From JAISFI01 sp031553775 (GTDB taxonomy: Bacteria; Bacteroidota; Bacteroidia; Bacteroidales; Azobacteroidaceae): a stretch of 64,000 nucleotides of DNA. Each line of letters opens with the position of its first letter. The stretch's first letter is position 1. A program made the translations under genes and the position numbers. The notes below the pieces were generated by a model. That model was not told where the DNA came from, made no database searches, and saw only the letters and a list, made by a program, of their open reading frames with translations. Shown here in pieces: positions 17,688-27,282 of this stretch. Where the stretch lies: assembly GCA_031553775.1 (NCBI GenBank), contig JAVBLA010000001.1, forward strand, positions 33,443 through 97,442. Direction: 5' to 3'.

Positions 17688-19277
17688 ATGACAAAATTAA
17701 ATTTGAGCAAGTATGGGATTAACAGCAATATAGAAGTTGTTCACAATCCTACTTATGAGCAGCTTTACCAGGCTGAAGTTTGTTCATGCAACGAAGGTTT
17801 TGAAGTTGGAACCCTGACTAAAACAGGAGCCGTATCTGTTAAAACCGGTGTTTTTACAGGTCGTTCGCCTAAAGACCGTTACATTGTAAAAGATGCTACT
17901 TCTGAAGATACAATCTGGTGGGATGGAACCATCAACAAACCGGTTAACACTGATGTTTGGAATCATTGCAAAGCTTTGTCTCTGAAACAATTGAATACTG
18001 CTGAAAAATTATATGTAGTTGATACATATTGTGGAACCAACGCTGATACCCGCATGAAAGTGCGTTTCATCGTAGAAGTTGCATGGCAGGCTCATTTCGT
18101 GACCAACATGTTCATCCGTCCTTCTTTATATGAACTGGAAAATTACGGTGAACCAGATTTCGTAGTATTCAATTCATCCAAAACTACCAATCCTCAGTGG
18201 AAAGAACAAAACCTGAACTCAGAAGTTTATGTTATGTTCAATCTGACAACTAAAGAACAAATCATCGGTGGTACCTGGTATGGCGGTGAAATGAAAAAAG
18301 GTATGTTCGCTATGATGAACTATTACCTGCCGTTGAAAGGTATGGCTTCCATGCACTGCTCCGCCAATGTGGGTGAAAAAGGTGATGTGGCTATTTTCTT
18401 CGGTCTTTCCGGAACAGGAAAAACTACTTTGTCGGCCGACCCGAAACGTTACCTGATCGGTGACGACGAACACGGATGGGACAACAATGGTGTATTCAAC
18501 TACGAAGGTGGCTGTTATGCTAAAGTTATCGATCTGAGCGAAGAAAAAGAACCGGATATCTGGCGTGCTATCAAACGGGATGCATTGTTGGAAAATGTGG
18601 TGATCAAAGAAGACGGAACTCCTGATTATACAGACGGTTCTATTACTGAAAACACCCGTGTTTCTTATCCGATCTATCATATCAACAAAATCGTTCTTCC
18701 TTCCAAAGCAGGTCATGCCAGCAAAATCGTTTATCTTTCTGCTGATGCTTTCGGAGTGTTGCCTCCTGTTTCTATCCTGAATGAAGATCAGGCTCAATAT
18801 CACTTCCTTTGCGGTTATACTTCCAAATTAGCCGGAACAGAACGTGGAATCACAGAGCCGCTTCCTTCTTTCTCTCCCGCTTTCGGTGAGGCTTTCCTGA
18901 CATTGCATCCTACAATGTATGCCAAAACACTGGTTGGTAAGATGAAAGAACACGGAGCAAAAGCTTATCTGGTGAATACAGGATGGAATGGAACCGGAAA
19001 ACGCATTTCGTTGAAAGATACGCGTGCGATTATCGATGCTATTATCGACGGTTCTATCGAAAAAGCGGAAAGAGTGAATATTCCGGTATTGAACCTGACT
19101 GTTCCCAAATCATTATCCAATGTTTCCGATATTTTGGATCCGCGTACAACTTATATCAATGTAAGTGATTGGGAAACTAAAGCTAAATCTTTGGCTGCCA
19201 AGTATATAAAGAACTTTGAACAATATTGCGATAATGACGCCGCGAAAGCTTTGATCGCTGCCGGTCCGCAATTGTAA
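17688..19277 (+). CDS. pckA: phosphoenolpyruvate carboxykinase (ATP)
   Basis: Interconverts oxaloacetate + ATP with PEP + CO2 + ADP. In anaerobic Bacteroidota it mostly runs in the CO2-fixing, ATP-forming direction towards succinate. The 529 residues show GRSPKDRYIV (58-67, oxaloacetate binding), the metal/PEP region HCSANVGE (223-230) and the kinase-1a loop GLSGTGKTTLSADPKR (239-254). The gene uses frequent-codon choices (for example many AAA, GAA, GGT) unlike the glycan genes, consistent with high expression. It has its own promoter and a strong terminator. Confidence 0.97.
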   Translation: MTKLNLSKYGINSNIEVVHNPTYEQLYQAEVCSCNEGFEVGTLTKTGAVSVKTGVFTGRSPKDRYIVKDATSEDTIWWDGTINKPVNTDVWNHCKALSLKQLNTAEKLYVVDTYCGTNADTRMKVRFIVEVAWQAHFVTNMFIRPSLYELENYGEPDFVVFNSSKTTNPQWKEQNLNSEVYVMFNLTTKEQIIGGTWYGGEMKKGMFAMMNYYLPLKGMASMHCSANVGEKGDVAIFFGLSGTGKTTLSADPKRYLIGDDEHGWDNNGVFNYEGGCYAKVIDLSEEKEPDIWRAIKRDALLENVVIKEDGTPDYTDGSITENTRVSYPIYHINKIVLPSKAGHASKIVYLSADAFGVLPPVSILNEDQAQYHFLCGYTSKLAGTERGITEPLPSFSPAFGEAFLTLHPTMYAKTLVGKMKEHGAKAYLVNTGWNGTGKRISLKDTRAIIDAIIDGSIEKAERVNIPVLNLTVPKSLSNVSDILDPRTTYINVSDWETKAKSLAAKYIKNFEQYCDNDAAKALIAAGPQL

Positions 19278-19311
19278 TTCTTCAGTATAGAACACGAAAG
19301 TGTTAAAAATG

Positions 19312-19342
19312 AAAAGGGTGAAAAATATTTCACCCTTTTTTT
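19312..19342 (+). terminator. intrinsic terminator of pckA
   Basis: Arms 19312-19323 and 19328-19339 form a perfect 12-base stem (AAAAGGGTGAAA) around loop AATA, followed by a T-run to 19342. It lies 35 bases after the pckA stop. Confidence 0.9.
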
Positions 19343-19364
19343 ATGATTATCACAAAAATTCACA

Positions 19365-19372
19365 TACCTTTG
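19365..19372 (+). promoter_or_regulatory. TlpA-like lipoprotein -7 promoter element
   Basis: TACCTTTG predicts transcription from about 19379, 12 bases before the ATG at 19391. The open frame's first Met at 19343 would lie upstream of this start. Confidence 0.6.
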
Positions 19373-19390
19373 TGGTTCGAATATCTCTCT

Positions 19391-20488
19391 ATGCAAAAAT
19401 GTCTCTTTATATGGTCCTTGTTTTTTGTTTTGTTTTTTTCCTGTAAGGAGAAAAACGAATATGTTATTATTAGCAAATTACAGAATTTTTCGGATTCTAT
19501 TGTTTTTGTTACGCAAGATGGAAGTAAAGAAATTGATACGATTTTCTGTAAAAAAGGACAATTTGAAATCAAAGGGGTTTCCGACAGTCTGATTTATTTA
19601 TCGGTCTATCTTCCGGGGACTGCTATTTGGGTGGATGTCTGGGTGGAAGGGAAGGACCATCTATCTGTAACAGGAGATACGAAATATCCCGATTTGATCG
19701 AAGTTCGTGGTAATCCGGCCGTTGATAAGTTATCCGGGTTTAAAACGGCTAACCGTTCCTTATTAAAAGAAAAAACCGATTTATACTACCAACAAATCAA
19801 TTCGGCAGCCGATAGTTTGGAAGGCAATTCAAACGAAGTGAGTTATTCTGCCAGAATCTCGAATGTAGAGCACCAACTGAAAGAAAAAGCGGAAGAATTT
19901 GTGAAAGAAAACCCCAATCAACCGGCTAGTCTTATTTTACTCAGGGATTATTTGATAGATCATGATAACATAGCGAAAATGGATTCCTATTTATCTTCTA
20001 TTCGTCTTCCGGCCTCGGGAACATCTGTTTATAAACAGCTGGAAGGCTTATATCAAAAAATAAAACAAACTTCCATTGGAGCAAAGGCTCCTGATTTCAA
20101 TATTGTGGATGTAGAGAACGATACTGTTCTTTTGTCCGATTTCAACGGAGAATATTTGTTATTAACATTTGCCGCTTCATGGTGTGATGTTTGCAGAAAA
20201 GACAATAAGGAATTGGTTGAAGCTTATCATAAGTATCATCCAAAAGGACTTGAAATGTTTACTGTTTCTTTTGATGAGAAAAAGATGGATTGGCAAAAAG
20301 CGGCTAAAGAAGATAAAATAACCTGGCGTCAGGCAATAGATACGCATGGTTGGGGTGCGGAAATGTTGGATCTTTATAATATTACCTCTATTCCTTCCAA
20401 CCTTTTGATTGACAAAGATGGCGTGATTATTGCCAAAAACTTGTTCGGGGAAGAGTTGATGCATAAATTGAGTGAAATATATCAATAA
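19391..20488 (+). CDS. TlpA-like thioredoxin-domain lipoprotein (DUF4369)
   Basis: A 365-residue periplasm-facing lipoprotein: hydrophobic signal MQKCLFIWSLFFVLFFSC with Cys18 as the lipidation site. A DUF4369-like beta domain (about 22-115) and a helical linker follow. The C-terminal part (about 225-365) is an AhpC/TSA-Redoxin thioredoxin domain with the redox motif WCDVC. Such proteins reduce disulfides on secreted proteins or cytochromes in Bacteroidota. The upstream Met at 19343 is rejected because it precedes the predicted transcription start and would bury the lipoprotein signal. No operon partner. Confidence 0.9.
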   Translation: MQKCLFIWSLFFVLFFSCKEKNEYVIISKLQNFSDSIVFVTQDGSKEIDTIFCKKGQFEIKGVSDSLIYLSVYLPGTAIWVDVWVEGKDHLSVTGDTKYPDLIEVRGNPAVDKLSGFKTANRSLLKEKTDLYYQQINSAADSLEGNSNEVSYSARISNVEHQLKEKAEEFVKENPNQPASLILLRDYLIDHDNIAKMDSYLSSIRLPASGTSVYKQLEGLYQKIKQTSIGAKAPDFNIVDVENDTVLLSDFNGEYLLLTFAASWCDVCRKDNKELVEAYHKYHPKGLEMFTVSFDEKKMDWQKAAKEDKITWRQAIDTHGWGAEMLDLYNITSIPSNLLIDKDGVIIAKNLFGEELMHKLSEIYQ

Positions 20489-20490
20489 TA

Positions 20491-20509
20491 TATCCGGGTT
20501 CTCCGGATA
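20491..20509 (+). terminator. 7-bp hairpin after TlpA-like gene
   Basis: TATCCGG (20491-20497) pairs perfectly with CCGGATA (20503-20509) around a five-base loop, starting two bases after the stop codon. No uninterrupted T-run follows, so terminator function is probable rather than certain. Confidence 0.5.
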
Positions 20510-20607
20510 AATAGGATGTATATTTTATTTATTTGCCTGATTTGCATTTAGTTCCCAAAAAAATTCAAATTAACTCAGTATTACCCACATAACTATGTTA
20601 AAGTATT

Positions 20608-22146
20608 ATGTTACAAAAAACTTATGCTGCAGCTCTGCAGGGTATTCATGCAACCATTATTACTATTGAGGTAAATTGCTCCAAAGGAGTAGGCTTTTAT
20701 CTGGTTGGTTTACCGGATGGATGTGTTCGTGAAGCACATGATCGGATCCGGTCGGCTTTGAAAGTTCGCAAGTACAAATTTCCCTCCGGCCATATATTAG
20801 TCAATATGGCTCCTGCCGATATTAAAAAAGAAGGTTCTGCGTATGATTTACCTTTAGCTATTGGTATTTTGGGGGCTGCTGAGTTAATTCGTACCGATGA
20901 AATCGGACAATATATGCTTATGGGAGAATTATCGCTGGACGGAACCCTGCAGCCTCTCAGGGGTGTTTTACCCATTGCGGTCAAGGCGAAAGAAGCCGGA
21001 TTCAAGGGTTTAATAATTCCACAGGCCAATGCACGTGAAGCTGCGGTTGTTGGTGAGTTGGAAGTATATGGTGTTGAAAATATTGCCGATGTTATTGAAT
21101 TTTTCAATAGAAACAAGCAACTTACTCCTACTGTTGTAGATACCCGTGACGAGTTTTACCGGAATCAGTCGGTTTTTGAGTTTGATTTTGCCGATGTAAA
21201 GGGACAGGAAAGTGTAAAACGGGCGATGGAGGTGGCTTGTAGCGGAGGGCATAATCTGATCCTGGTCGGACCTCCGGGAGCAGGAAAATCCATGTTAGCC
21301 AAACGGATCCCTTCTATTTTACCTCCACTCAGTCTGGACGAGAGTCTGGAAACGACTAAAATTCATTCGGTAGCCGGGAAGATACTGAACAATACATCGC
21401 TGATTGCTGCCCGTCCGTTCAGGAATCCACACCATTCTATCTCTATGGCGGCGATGGTCGGCGGTGGTTCTTTCCCTCAACCGGGAGAGATTAGCCTGGC
21501 TCATAATGGTGTGCTTTTTCTCGATGAAATCGCAGAGTTTTCTCGTGCTGTATTGGAAGTCATGCGGCAACCCATAGAAGACCGGAATATTGTTATTTCA
21601 CGGGCCAGATTCAGTGTGCAGTACCCGGCCGGTTTTATGCTTGTAGCATCGATGAATCCTTGTCCCTGTGGTTTTCATAATCATCCGGAACGGGAATGTT
21701 TATGTAGTCCCGGGCAGGTGCAAAAATACCTCAACCGTATTTCCGGACCTTTGCTGGATCGGATCGATATACAAATCGAGATAGTGCCGGTCCCTTTTGA
21801 AAAAATTTCTGATGTCAGGCCGGCCGAATCCAGCCAAGTGATCCGGGAACGGGTAATGTCTGCCCGCCAGATCCAGGAACAAAGATTTTCCGGTGAAAAC
21901 GGAATATATTGCAATGCACAGATGTACACCCGCTTACTCCATAAATATGCCCAACCGGATGCGGCCGGGCTTTCCTTATTGAAAAATGCGATGAACAGAT
22001 TACATCTTTCCGCCCGGGCATACGATCGGATTTTACGTGTGGCCCGAACCATTGCCGATCTGGAAGGCGAGGAAAACATCCTGTCTCATCATCTGGGAGA
22101 AGCGATCAGCTACCGGAATCTGGACCGGGAAAATTGGGCCGGTTAA
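20608..22146 (+). CDS. comM: ComM/YifB family Mg-chelatase-like AAA+ ATPase
   Basis: A 512-residue AAA+ helicase-like protein of the YifB/ComM family, linked in other bacteria to branch migration during natural transformation and recombination. The N-terminal domain (1-170) carries the GVGFYLVGLPDGCVREAHDR signature. The ATPase has Walker A GPPGAGKS (221-228), HHSISMAAMVGGG, and the CPCGFHNHPERECLC zinc-like cluster. Its stop codon TAA (22144-22146) directly abuts the stop codon of the convergent acyl-CoA synthetase gene, leaving no space for a separate terminator. No competence genes are adjacent. Confidence 0.92.
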   Translation: MLQKTYAAALQGIHATIITIEVNCSKGVGFYLVGLPDGCVREAHDRIRSALKVRKYKFPSGHILVNMAPADIKKEGSAYDLPLAIGILGAAELIRTDEIGQYMLMGELSLDGTLQPLRGVLPIAVKAKEAGFKGLIIPQANAREAAVVGELEVYGVENIADVIEFFNRNKQLTPTVVDTRDEFYRNQSVFEFDFADVKGQESVKRAMEVACSGGHNLILVGPPGAGKSMLAKRIPSILPPLSLDESLETTKIHSVAGKILNNTSLIAARPFRNPHHSISMAAMVGGGSFPQPGEISLAHNGVLFLDEIAEFSRAVLEVMRQPIEDRNIVISRARFSVQYPAGFMLVASMNPCPCGFHNHPERECLCSPGQVQKYLNRISGPLLDRIDIQIEIVPVPFEKISDVRPAESSQVIRERVMSARQIQEQRFSGENGIYCNAQMYTRLLHKYAQPDAAGLSLLKNAMNRLHLSARAYDRILRVARTIADLEGEENILSHHLGEAISYRNLDRENWAG

Positions 22147-24210
22147 TTATTTTTCTATCCGGATTCTTGCATCTACTGCTATAATTCCATTTTCGGTAGC
22201 TAATAGGGGGTTAATATCCATTTCTTTGATTTCCGGGGCAAATCGTAGTAAAGTGGATAATCTTACGATGATATCGGCAAACTTATCTTCGTCCACCCCT
22301 TTTTGACCACGTGCTCCCTGAATGATTTTATACCCCCGCAGTGAACGAATCATGGATAAAGCTTCTACTTTTTCTATGGGAGCCAATCCGGAAGCAACAT
22401 CCTTCAATACTTCAACAAAAATACCACCTAACCCGCAAAGTACGATATGCCCGAATTTTTTTTCATATTTGGCTCCGATGAAAAGTTCTTTCCCCTGTAA
22501 CATGGGTTGTAGCATTACTGCCTGTGAACCTGGGATTTGCATTAGCCGGTCGAATTCGATGTGCAGGTGTTTTTCAGAGCGGATGTTCAGGACAACACCT
22601 CCTACATCAGATTTATGTACGGGACCTACACATTTGGCTACCAGGGGATATCCATGCTTAGAAGCGAATCCGGCCATATCTTCCCATTTGTCGGATACAA
22701 TTTCTTCTGCCAGGGTGATGCCGGCAGCCTGAAGAAGTTCCCGCACCAGTGCAGGAGCAATATATGCGTTTTCAGTTGTACTTTCTACTATTTTTCTCAT
22801 TTTCAGTATATCGACTCCCCACAGATCGATGGTATCTCCGGAAGGGAAAGGCGTTTTGATGACTTTTGTGAGCGCGTTTGCCAAACCGGCTTCGTCACTG
22901 AAGTTGACATGTCCTTTTTTGATGAAGAAATCGGTTTCCTCCACTGCTGTTGTAATAGAGGGAAGAATGGGAAAAATCGGTTTTTTACAAGTCAGCATCT
23001 TCTGATGCAGTACCTCATAAGAATCATATACCCTTGTGAGTCCCGGACTTCCGAAGATAACGGCGATTCCATCGATGTTTTGGAACTCGTTTTCGCAATA
23101 ATCTATGGCTATACTAAGATGCTTGGGCTCTCCTGTGCCAAGAATATCTATCGGGTTGCTTACAGACGATCCCGGTAGCAATAGTTTTTTCAGGGCTTCG
23201 GCTTCCGGAGTCCCTGATAAATTCGGGATATTCAATCTTCCTTTGGAGAGGGCATCTGTTAAGATAACTGCCGGTCCTCCTGCATGTGTGACTATCGCGA
23301 TGTTACTCCCTTTTAATTCTTTCAATGTAAATACTGCGGCCACAGTTGCTAATTCTTCCCGGCTGAAGCAACGTACGATCCCTGCTTTACGGAATAGAGC
23401 TTCGACGGCTAAGTCCGGATTGGCCATCGCTCCGGTATGGGAAGAAGTGGCTCGGCTTCCGGATTCGGAACTTCCGGATTTGACAGCCGCTATTTTGCAT
23501 CCTTTGCGAATGAGGGATGCCGTATGGTGTAATAATTTATCAGGATCTTTAATATCTTCGATATACAGCATCTTGATATTACTGTCTGTTACCGGATCGT
23601 ACTGATTATCCATATATTCCAATACATCTTCCACAGTAATCTGGGCAGCATTCCCGACCGACCATACCGAGTTAAATTTCAAGCCCATGCGCATTGCCGA
23701 TTCGATGATGAAAAGGGCGGTACCTCCGGAACTGGAAATAATGTCTACTCCTTTCGGATCGAGCTCGGGGATAGGTAAAGTGAATAAACTGTGGTGATAC
23801 CTGTTCAGCAAGCCGATGCAATTGGGACCTATCAGGCTCGCTTCTGCTTCATTGATAACCGATGTGATCTGTTTTTCGAGTTCCCCGCCTTCTTTGGTTT
23901 CTTCTCCGAATCCTGCGGTATACATGATGAATGCCTTTACTTTTTTCTGCTGTGCCAGGACGGTGACGGCTTCCAGGCAAAGGCTGGCGGGAATAGCAAT
24001 GATTGCCAGATCTGTCGGCGGGATGTCCCGCACGTCGTGATAACTTTTCAGCCCCTGTACTTCATCTTCTTTCGGATTTACAACATACAACTTTCCTTTG
24101 AATTTTCCATTGATCAAATTCCTGATGCAATTTCCGCCGGGTTTAAAAGTGTGATTGGAACCTCCTACTACTACTATGCTCCTAGGCTGAATGAGTTCTT
24201 TGTTTATCAT
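22147..24210 (-). CDS. ADP-forming acetyl/acyl-CoA synthetase, fused subunits
   Basis: Converts acyl-CoA + ADP + Pi to free acid + ATP + CoA, an energy-conserving step in fermentation. The 687 residues include an N-terminal CoA-binding Rossmann domain (VVVGGSNHTFKPGG, about 13-26), succinyl-CoA-ligase-like middle domains with phosphohistidine candidate His258 in SSHTGAMANPD, and a C-terminal ATP-grasp domain (about 480-687, ending in MDINPLLAT). Alpha and beta parts are fused, as usual in bacterial NDP-forming enzymes. Together with korAB in this window it suggests oxidation of 2-oxoacids to acyl-CoA and then ATP. Acyl preference is unknown. Confidence 0.9.
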   Translation of the reverse strand: MINKELIQPRSIVVVGGSNHTFKPGGNCIRNLINGKFKGKLYVVNPKEDEVQGLKSYHDVRDIPPTDLAIIAIPASLCLEAVTVLAQQKKVKAFIMYTAGFGEETKEGGELEKQITSVINEAEASLIGPNCIGLLNRYHHSLFTLPIPELDPKGVDIISSSGGTALFIIESAMRMGLKFNSVWSVGNAAQITVEDVLEYMDNQYDPVTDSNIKMLYIEDIKDPDKLLHHTASLIRKGCKIAAVKSGSSESGSRATSSHTGAMANPDLAVEALFRKAGIVRCFSREELATVAAVFTLKELKGSNIAIVTHAGGPAVILTDALSKGRLNIPNLSGTPEAEALKKLLLPGSSVSNPIDILGTGEPKHLSIAIDYCENEFQNIDGIAVIFGSPGLTRVYDSYEVLHQKMLTCKKPIFPILPSITTAVEETDFFIKKGHVNFSDEAGLANALTKVIKTPFPSGDTIDLWGVDILKMRKIVESTTENAYIAPALVRELLQAAGITLAEEIVSDKWEDMAGFASKHGYPLVAKCVGPVHKSDVGGVVLNIRSEKHLHIEFDRLMQIPGSQAVMLQPMLQGKELFIGAKYEKKFGHIVLCGLGGIFVEVLKDVASGLAPIEKVEALSMIRSLRGYKIIQGARGQKGVDEDKFADIIVRLSTLLRFAPEIKEMDINPLLATENGIIAVDARIRIEK

Positions 24211-24231
24211 GTTTTTCTGTTTTTAGACGGA

Positions 24232-24239
24232 CAAATATA
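24232..24239 (-). promoter_or_regulatory. acyl-CoA synthetase -7 promoter element
   Basis: Minus-strand TATATTTG with a -33 TTG at 24263-24261 (spacing 21) gives a good Bacteroidota promoter; start near 24226, ATG at 24210. Confidence 0.6.
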
Positions 24240-24252
24240 AAAATAAAAAATG

Positions 24253-24260
24253 TACCTTTG
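24253..24260 (+). promoter_or_regulatory. metG -7 promoter element
   Basis: TACCTTTG on the plus strand, 31 bases before the metG ATG. It abuts the -33 of the divergent acyl-CoA synthetase promoter. Confidence 0.6.
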
Positions 24261-24291
24261 CAACCTAAATACAAAAAAGAAATAAGGACTT

Positions 24292-26331
24292 ATGAATAAA
24301 TCTTTTAAAAGGACTTTGATCACCTCTGCATTACCTTATGCTAACGGACCCGTACATATCGGACACTTAGCCGGAGTGTATGTACCTGCGGATATTTATG
24401 CCCGGTATCTCCGATTGAAAGGAGAGGAAGTTTTGTTTGTGGGGGGGTCGGATGAGCATGGGGTTCCTATTGCACTTAAGGCTAAGGCAGAAGGTGTTAC
24501 GCCGCAAGATGTAGTGGATAAATTCCATTACCTGATTAAAAAGTCGTTTGAGGATTTTGGTATTACTTTTGATATTTATTCCAGAACTACTTCTAAAATA
24601 CATTATGAAACGGCATCCGGATTTTTCCGTAAATTATATGACAAGGGAGAATTTGTGGAAAAAACTTCAGAACAATATTATGATGAAGAGGCTAAGCAAT
24701 TCCTGGCCGACCGTTATATCACCGGTGAATGTCCGCATTGTCATAATGAACGGGCTTATGGAGACCAATGTGAATCTTGTGGCACTTCATTGAGCCCCTT
24801 GGATCTGATCAACCCTAAATCGGCAGTCAGCGGCAGTATTCCGGTGCTGAGAGAAACCAAGCACTGGTATCTTCCCCTGGATAAGCATGAAGCCTGGTTG
24901 AAAAAATGGATACTGGAAGATCATAAAGAATGGAAATCTAATGTGTACGGACAATGTAAATCCTGGCTGGATATGGGATTGCAGCCCCGTGCTGTGAGCC
25001 GTGACCTGAATTGGGGAGTTCCGGTTCCCGTAGAAGGTTCTGAAGGCAAAGTGCTTTATGTATGGTTCGATGCTCCGATCGGTTATATTTCGAATACGAT
25101 AGAATATTCGCCCAATGATTGGGAAAAATGGTGGAAGCAGGAAGATTCCAAGATTGTTTGTTTCATTGGGAAAGACAATATTGTATTTCACTGTATTGTA
25201 TTTCCTTCTATGCTGAAAGCAGAAGGATCGTATATTCTGCCAGAAAATGTGCCGGCCAATGAGTTCCTGAATCTGGAAGGCGATAAAATTTCTACTTCCC
25301 GTAACTGGGCCGTCTGGTTGCATGAGTACCTGGAAGATTTTCCCGGGAAACAGGATGTTCTCCGTTATGTACTTACAGCCAATGCTCCCGAAACAAAAGA
25401 CAATGATTTTACCTGGAAAGATTTCCAGGCTAGGAATAATAATGAACTGGTAGCCATCCTGGGTAATTTTATTAACCGGGCGATGGTCTTAACGCATAAA
25501 TATTTCGATGGATTGGTCCCTGTATGCGGGGAACTGACCGAATACGATCAACAGACTTTTGCTGAGTTTTCTGCAGTAAAAGAATCCATGGAGGAAAATC
25601 TGGACAATTACCGTTTCCGGGAAGCTTTGAAAGAAGCGATGAATCTGGCCCGGATCGGAAATAAGTATCTGGCGGATACGGAACCCTGGAAAACGGCAAA
25701 AACAGATATGGAAAGAACAGCTACGATTTTGAATCTGAGTCTGCAGATAACTGCTAATTTGGCAATTGCATTTGAGCCGTTTTTACCGTTTTCATCGAAA
25801 AAAATAAAACAATTTGTACTGAAAGATGATTTGCAGTGGACTCAGCTCGGTTTGTTGGAAATCCTTTCTGCCGGTCATCAGCTGAGCCAACCGGAATTGC
25901 TTTTTGAGAAGATAGAAGATGAAGTGATTGAAGCCCAGGTCCAACGGTTGCTGAATACTAAAAAAGCCAACGAATTGGCCAATTATAAAGCAAATCCACA
26001 GAAAACGAATATCGCATTTGATGATTTCGGAAAATTAGATATTCGTGTGGGTAAAGTGCTGGATTGCCAGAAAGTTCCGAAAGCAGATAAACTGCTTCAA
26101 TTCAGGATAGACGATGGAATGGGAGGCAGGACCATAGTTTCGGGGATTGCCCAACATTACGATCCTTCCGATTTGATCGGAAAAAATGTTTGTTTTATTG
26201 CTAATCTGGAACCTCGTATGCTAAAGGGTATTGATTCCCAGGGAATGATTCTTTCTGCGGAAAATGCAGATGGAAAATTGGTGGTCATCACTCCGATGGA
26301 TGCGGTTTTGCCGGGGAGTGAGGTGAAGTAA
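24292..26331 (+). CDS. metG: methionyl-tRNA synthetase
   Basis: Charges tRNA-Met. The 679 residues carry HIGH (22-25), a zinc-binding pair of CxxC knuckles (Cys147, 150, 160, 163), the KMSKS-equivalent KISTS (332-336), an anticodon-binding helical domain, and a C-terminal EMAP/Trbp-type tRNA-binding OB domain starting FGKLDIRVGKV. Length and order fit the long bacterial class. The next gene, a glycosyltransferase, starts only 8 bases after the stop, so the first glycan gene may be cotranscribed with metG. Confidence 0.97.
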   Translation: MNKSFKRTLITSALPYANGPVHIGHLAGVYVPADIYARYLRLKGEEVLFVGGSDEHGVPIALKAKAEGVTPQDVVDKFHYLIKKSFEDFGITFDIYSRTTSKIHYETASGFFRKLYDKGEFVEKTSEQYYDEEAKQFLADRYITGECPHCHNERAYGDQCESCGTSLSPLDLINPKSAVSGSIPVLRETKHWYLPLDKHEAWLKKWILEDHKEWKSNVYGQCKSWLDMGLQPRAVSRDLNWGVPVPVEGSEGKVLYVWFDAPIGYISNTIEYSPNDWEKWWKQEDSKIVCFIGKDNIVFHCIVFPSMLKAEGSYILPENVPANEFLNLEGDKISTSRNWAVWLHEYLEDFPGKQDVLRYVLTANAPETKDNDFTWKDFQARNNNELVAILGNFINRAMVLTHKYFDGLVPVCGELTEYDQQTFAEFSAVKESMEENLDNYRFREALKEAMNLARIGNKYLADTEPWKTAKTDMERTATILNLSLQITANLAIAFEPFLPFSSKKIKQFVLKDDLQWTQLGLLEILSAGHQLSQPELLFEKIEDEVIEAQVQRLLNTKKANELANYKANPQKTNIAFDDFGKLDIRVGKVLDCQKVPKADKLLQFRIDDGMGGRTIVSGIAQHYDPSDLIGKNVCFIANLEPRMLKGIDSQGMILSAENADGKLVVITPMDAVLPGSEVK

Positions 26332-26339
26332 AACAGATC

Positions 26340-27257
26340 ATGGCAAACTATACAATATATCCTCCAGATACTGAAATTGGAATAAAAAGAAAATTCTTTT
26401 TGAAGTATTATTATTATTTTGCCAATAAACTTTTAAAAATTTCATTTAGTAAAATACCCCATTTTGGCTGTGATATTCTTGAACAACCTAAAGGAAATGC
26501 TCATGTTGATCTGGTTACAATTGCATTTAACAGTGTAACTGTTTTGGAATTGCAGATCCAATATGTCCGTAAATTCATTCAGGATGAACAATGTACTTAT
26601 GTCGTAGCAGATAATTCAAGTGATATTGAAGAGAGCAGGAAAATAGAGGCATTATGTAAAGAACAATCTGTTGGATACTTCAGACTTCCTAAAAGTGTTG
26701 TATTGGATAAGCGGGCCTGTTATTCTCATGGAGCTGCTCTAACCTGGATATATTATCATTATATTCTTCCCCGGAATTCGAGGTATTTCTCTTTTTTAGA
26801 TCATGATATTTATCCTGCTAAAAATATTCAGTTTAAAGAAAAAATTGCAAAACAGGGTTTTTATGGCCGGTTCCGAAAATCAGGAGACTTATTTTTTTAT
26901 CTTTGGCCGGGGCTTGCAAGCTGGGAATTATCCCGGATTGTAAATTTGAGTGTAAATTTTATGCCTTGTAAATTGAATGGATGTTACCTGGATACAGGAG
27001 GCTCCATGTGGCCAGAATTTTTTTCCAAGTACAATTTTTTAGAATTGACAATACCTTCCTGTCATCGTGTTCGTTTGGATCAGATTGGGTATGACTTCTC
27101 TAATTTTGTCGAATTTATTGATGATTGTTGGTTCCATAGTGGAAAAGCTTCTGTAAGGGCTGAAACATCTCGATATGATCATTTGATAGAAAAGATTGTA
27201 GATCAGGATTTTGATTTAATCCATCAAAAATATTTCAACGTTTTCGATAAGCAATAA
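26340..27257 (+). CDS. putative glycosyltransferase with DHD motif (copy 1)
   Basis: A 305-residue protein with a GT-A-like layout: VDLVTIAFNSVTVLELQIQ (about 56-74) as the nucleotide-binding strand, VVADNSSD, and FLDHDIYP where GT-A enzymes have DxD. Downstream are YLWPGLASWE, a conserved LDTGGSMW and a WFHSGKAS segment. It is clearly paralogous to the gene at 49556-50437, which shares TIAFN, DNS, DHDI-P, YLWPG and LDTGG. I cannot place it in a numbered GT family. It follows metG by 8 bases and precedes the CMP-sugar genes. AT content is visibly higher than in metG, suggesting different ancestry. Confidence 0.65.
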   Translation: MANYTIYPPDTEIGIKRKFFLKYYYYFANKLLKISFSKIPHFGCDILEQPKGNAHVDLVTIAFNSVTVLELQIQYVRKFIQDEQCTYVVADNSSDIEESRKIEALCKEQSVGYFRLPKSVVLDKRACYSHGAALTWIYYHYILPRNSRYFSFLDHDIYPAKNIQFKEKIAKQGFYGRFRKSGDLFFYLWPGLASWELSRIVNLSVNFMPCKLNGCYLDTGGSMWPEFFSKYNFLELTIPSCHRVRLDQIGYDFSNFVEFIDDCWFHSGKASVRAETSRYDHLIEKIVDQDFDLIHQKYFNVFDKQ

Positions 27258-27282
27258 ACAAATAAATTTAAACTTCAGTTTT

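Noticed and set aside
23105..23605. 166-codon plus-strand frame inside the acyl-CoA synthetase gene
   Set aside because: Antisense shadow of a well-conserved gene with no independent support.
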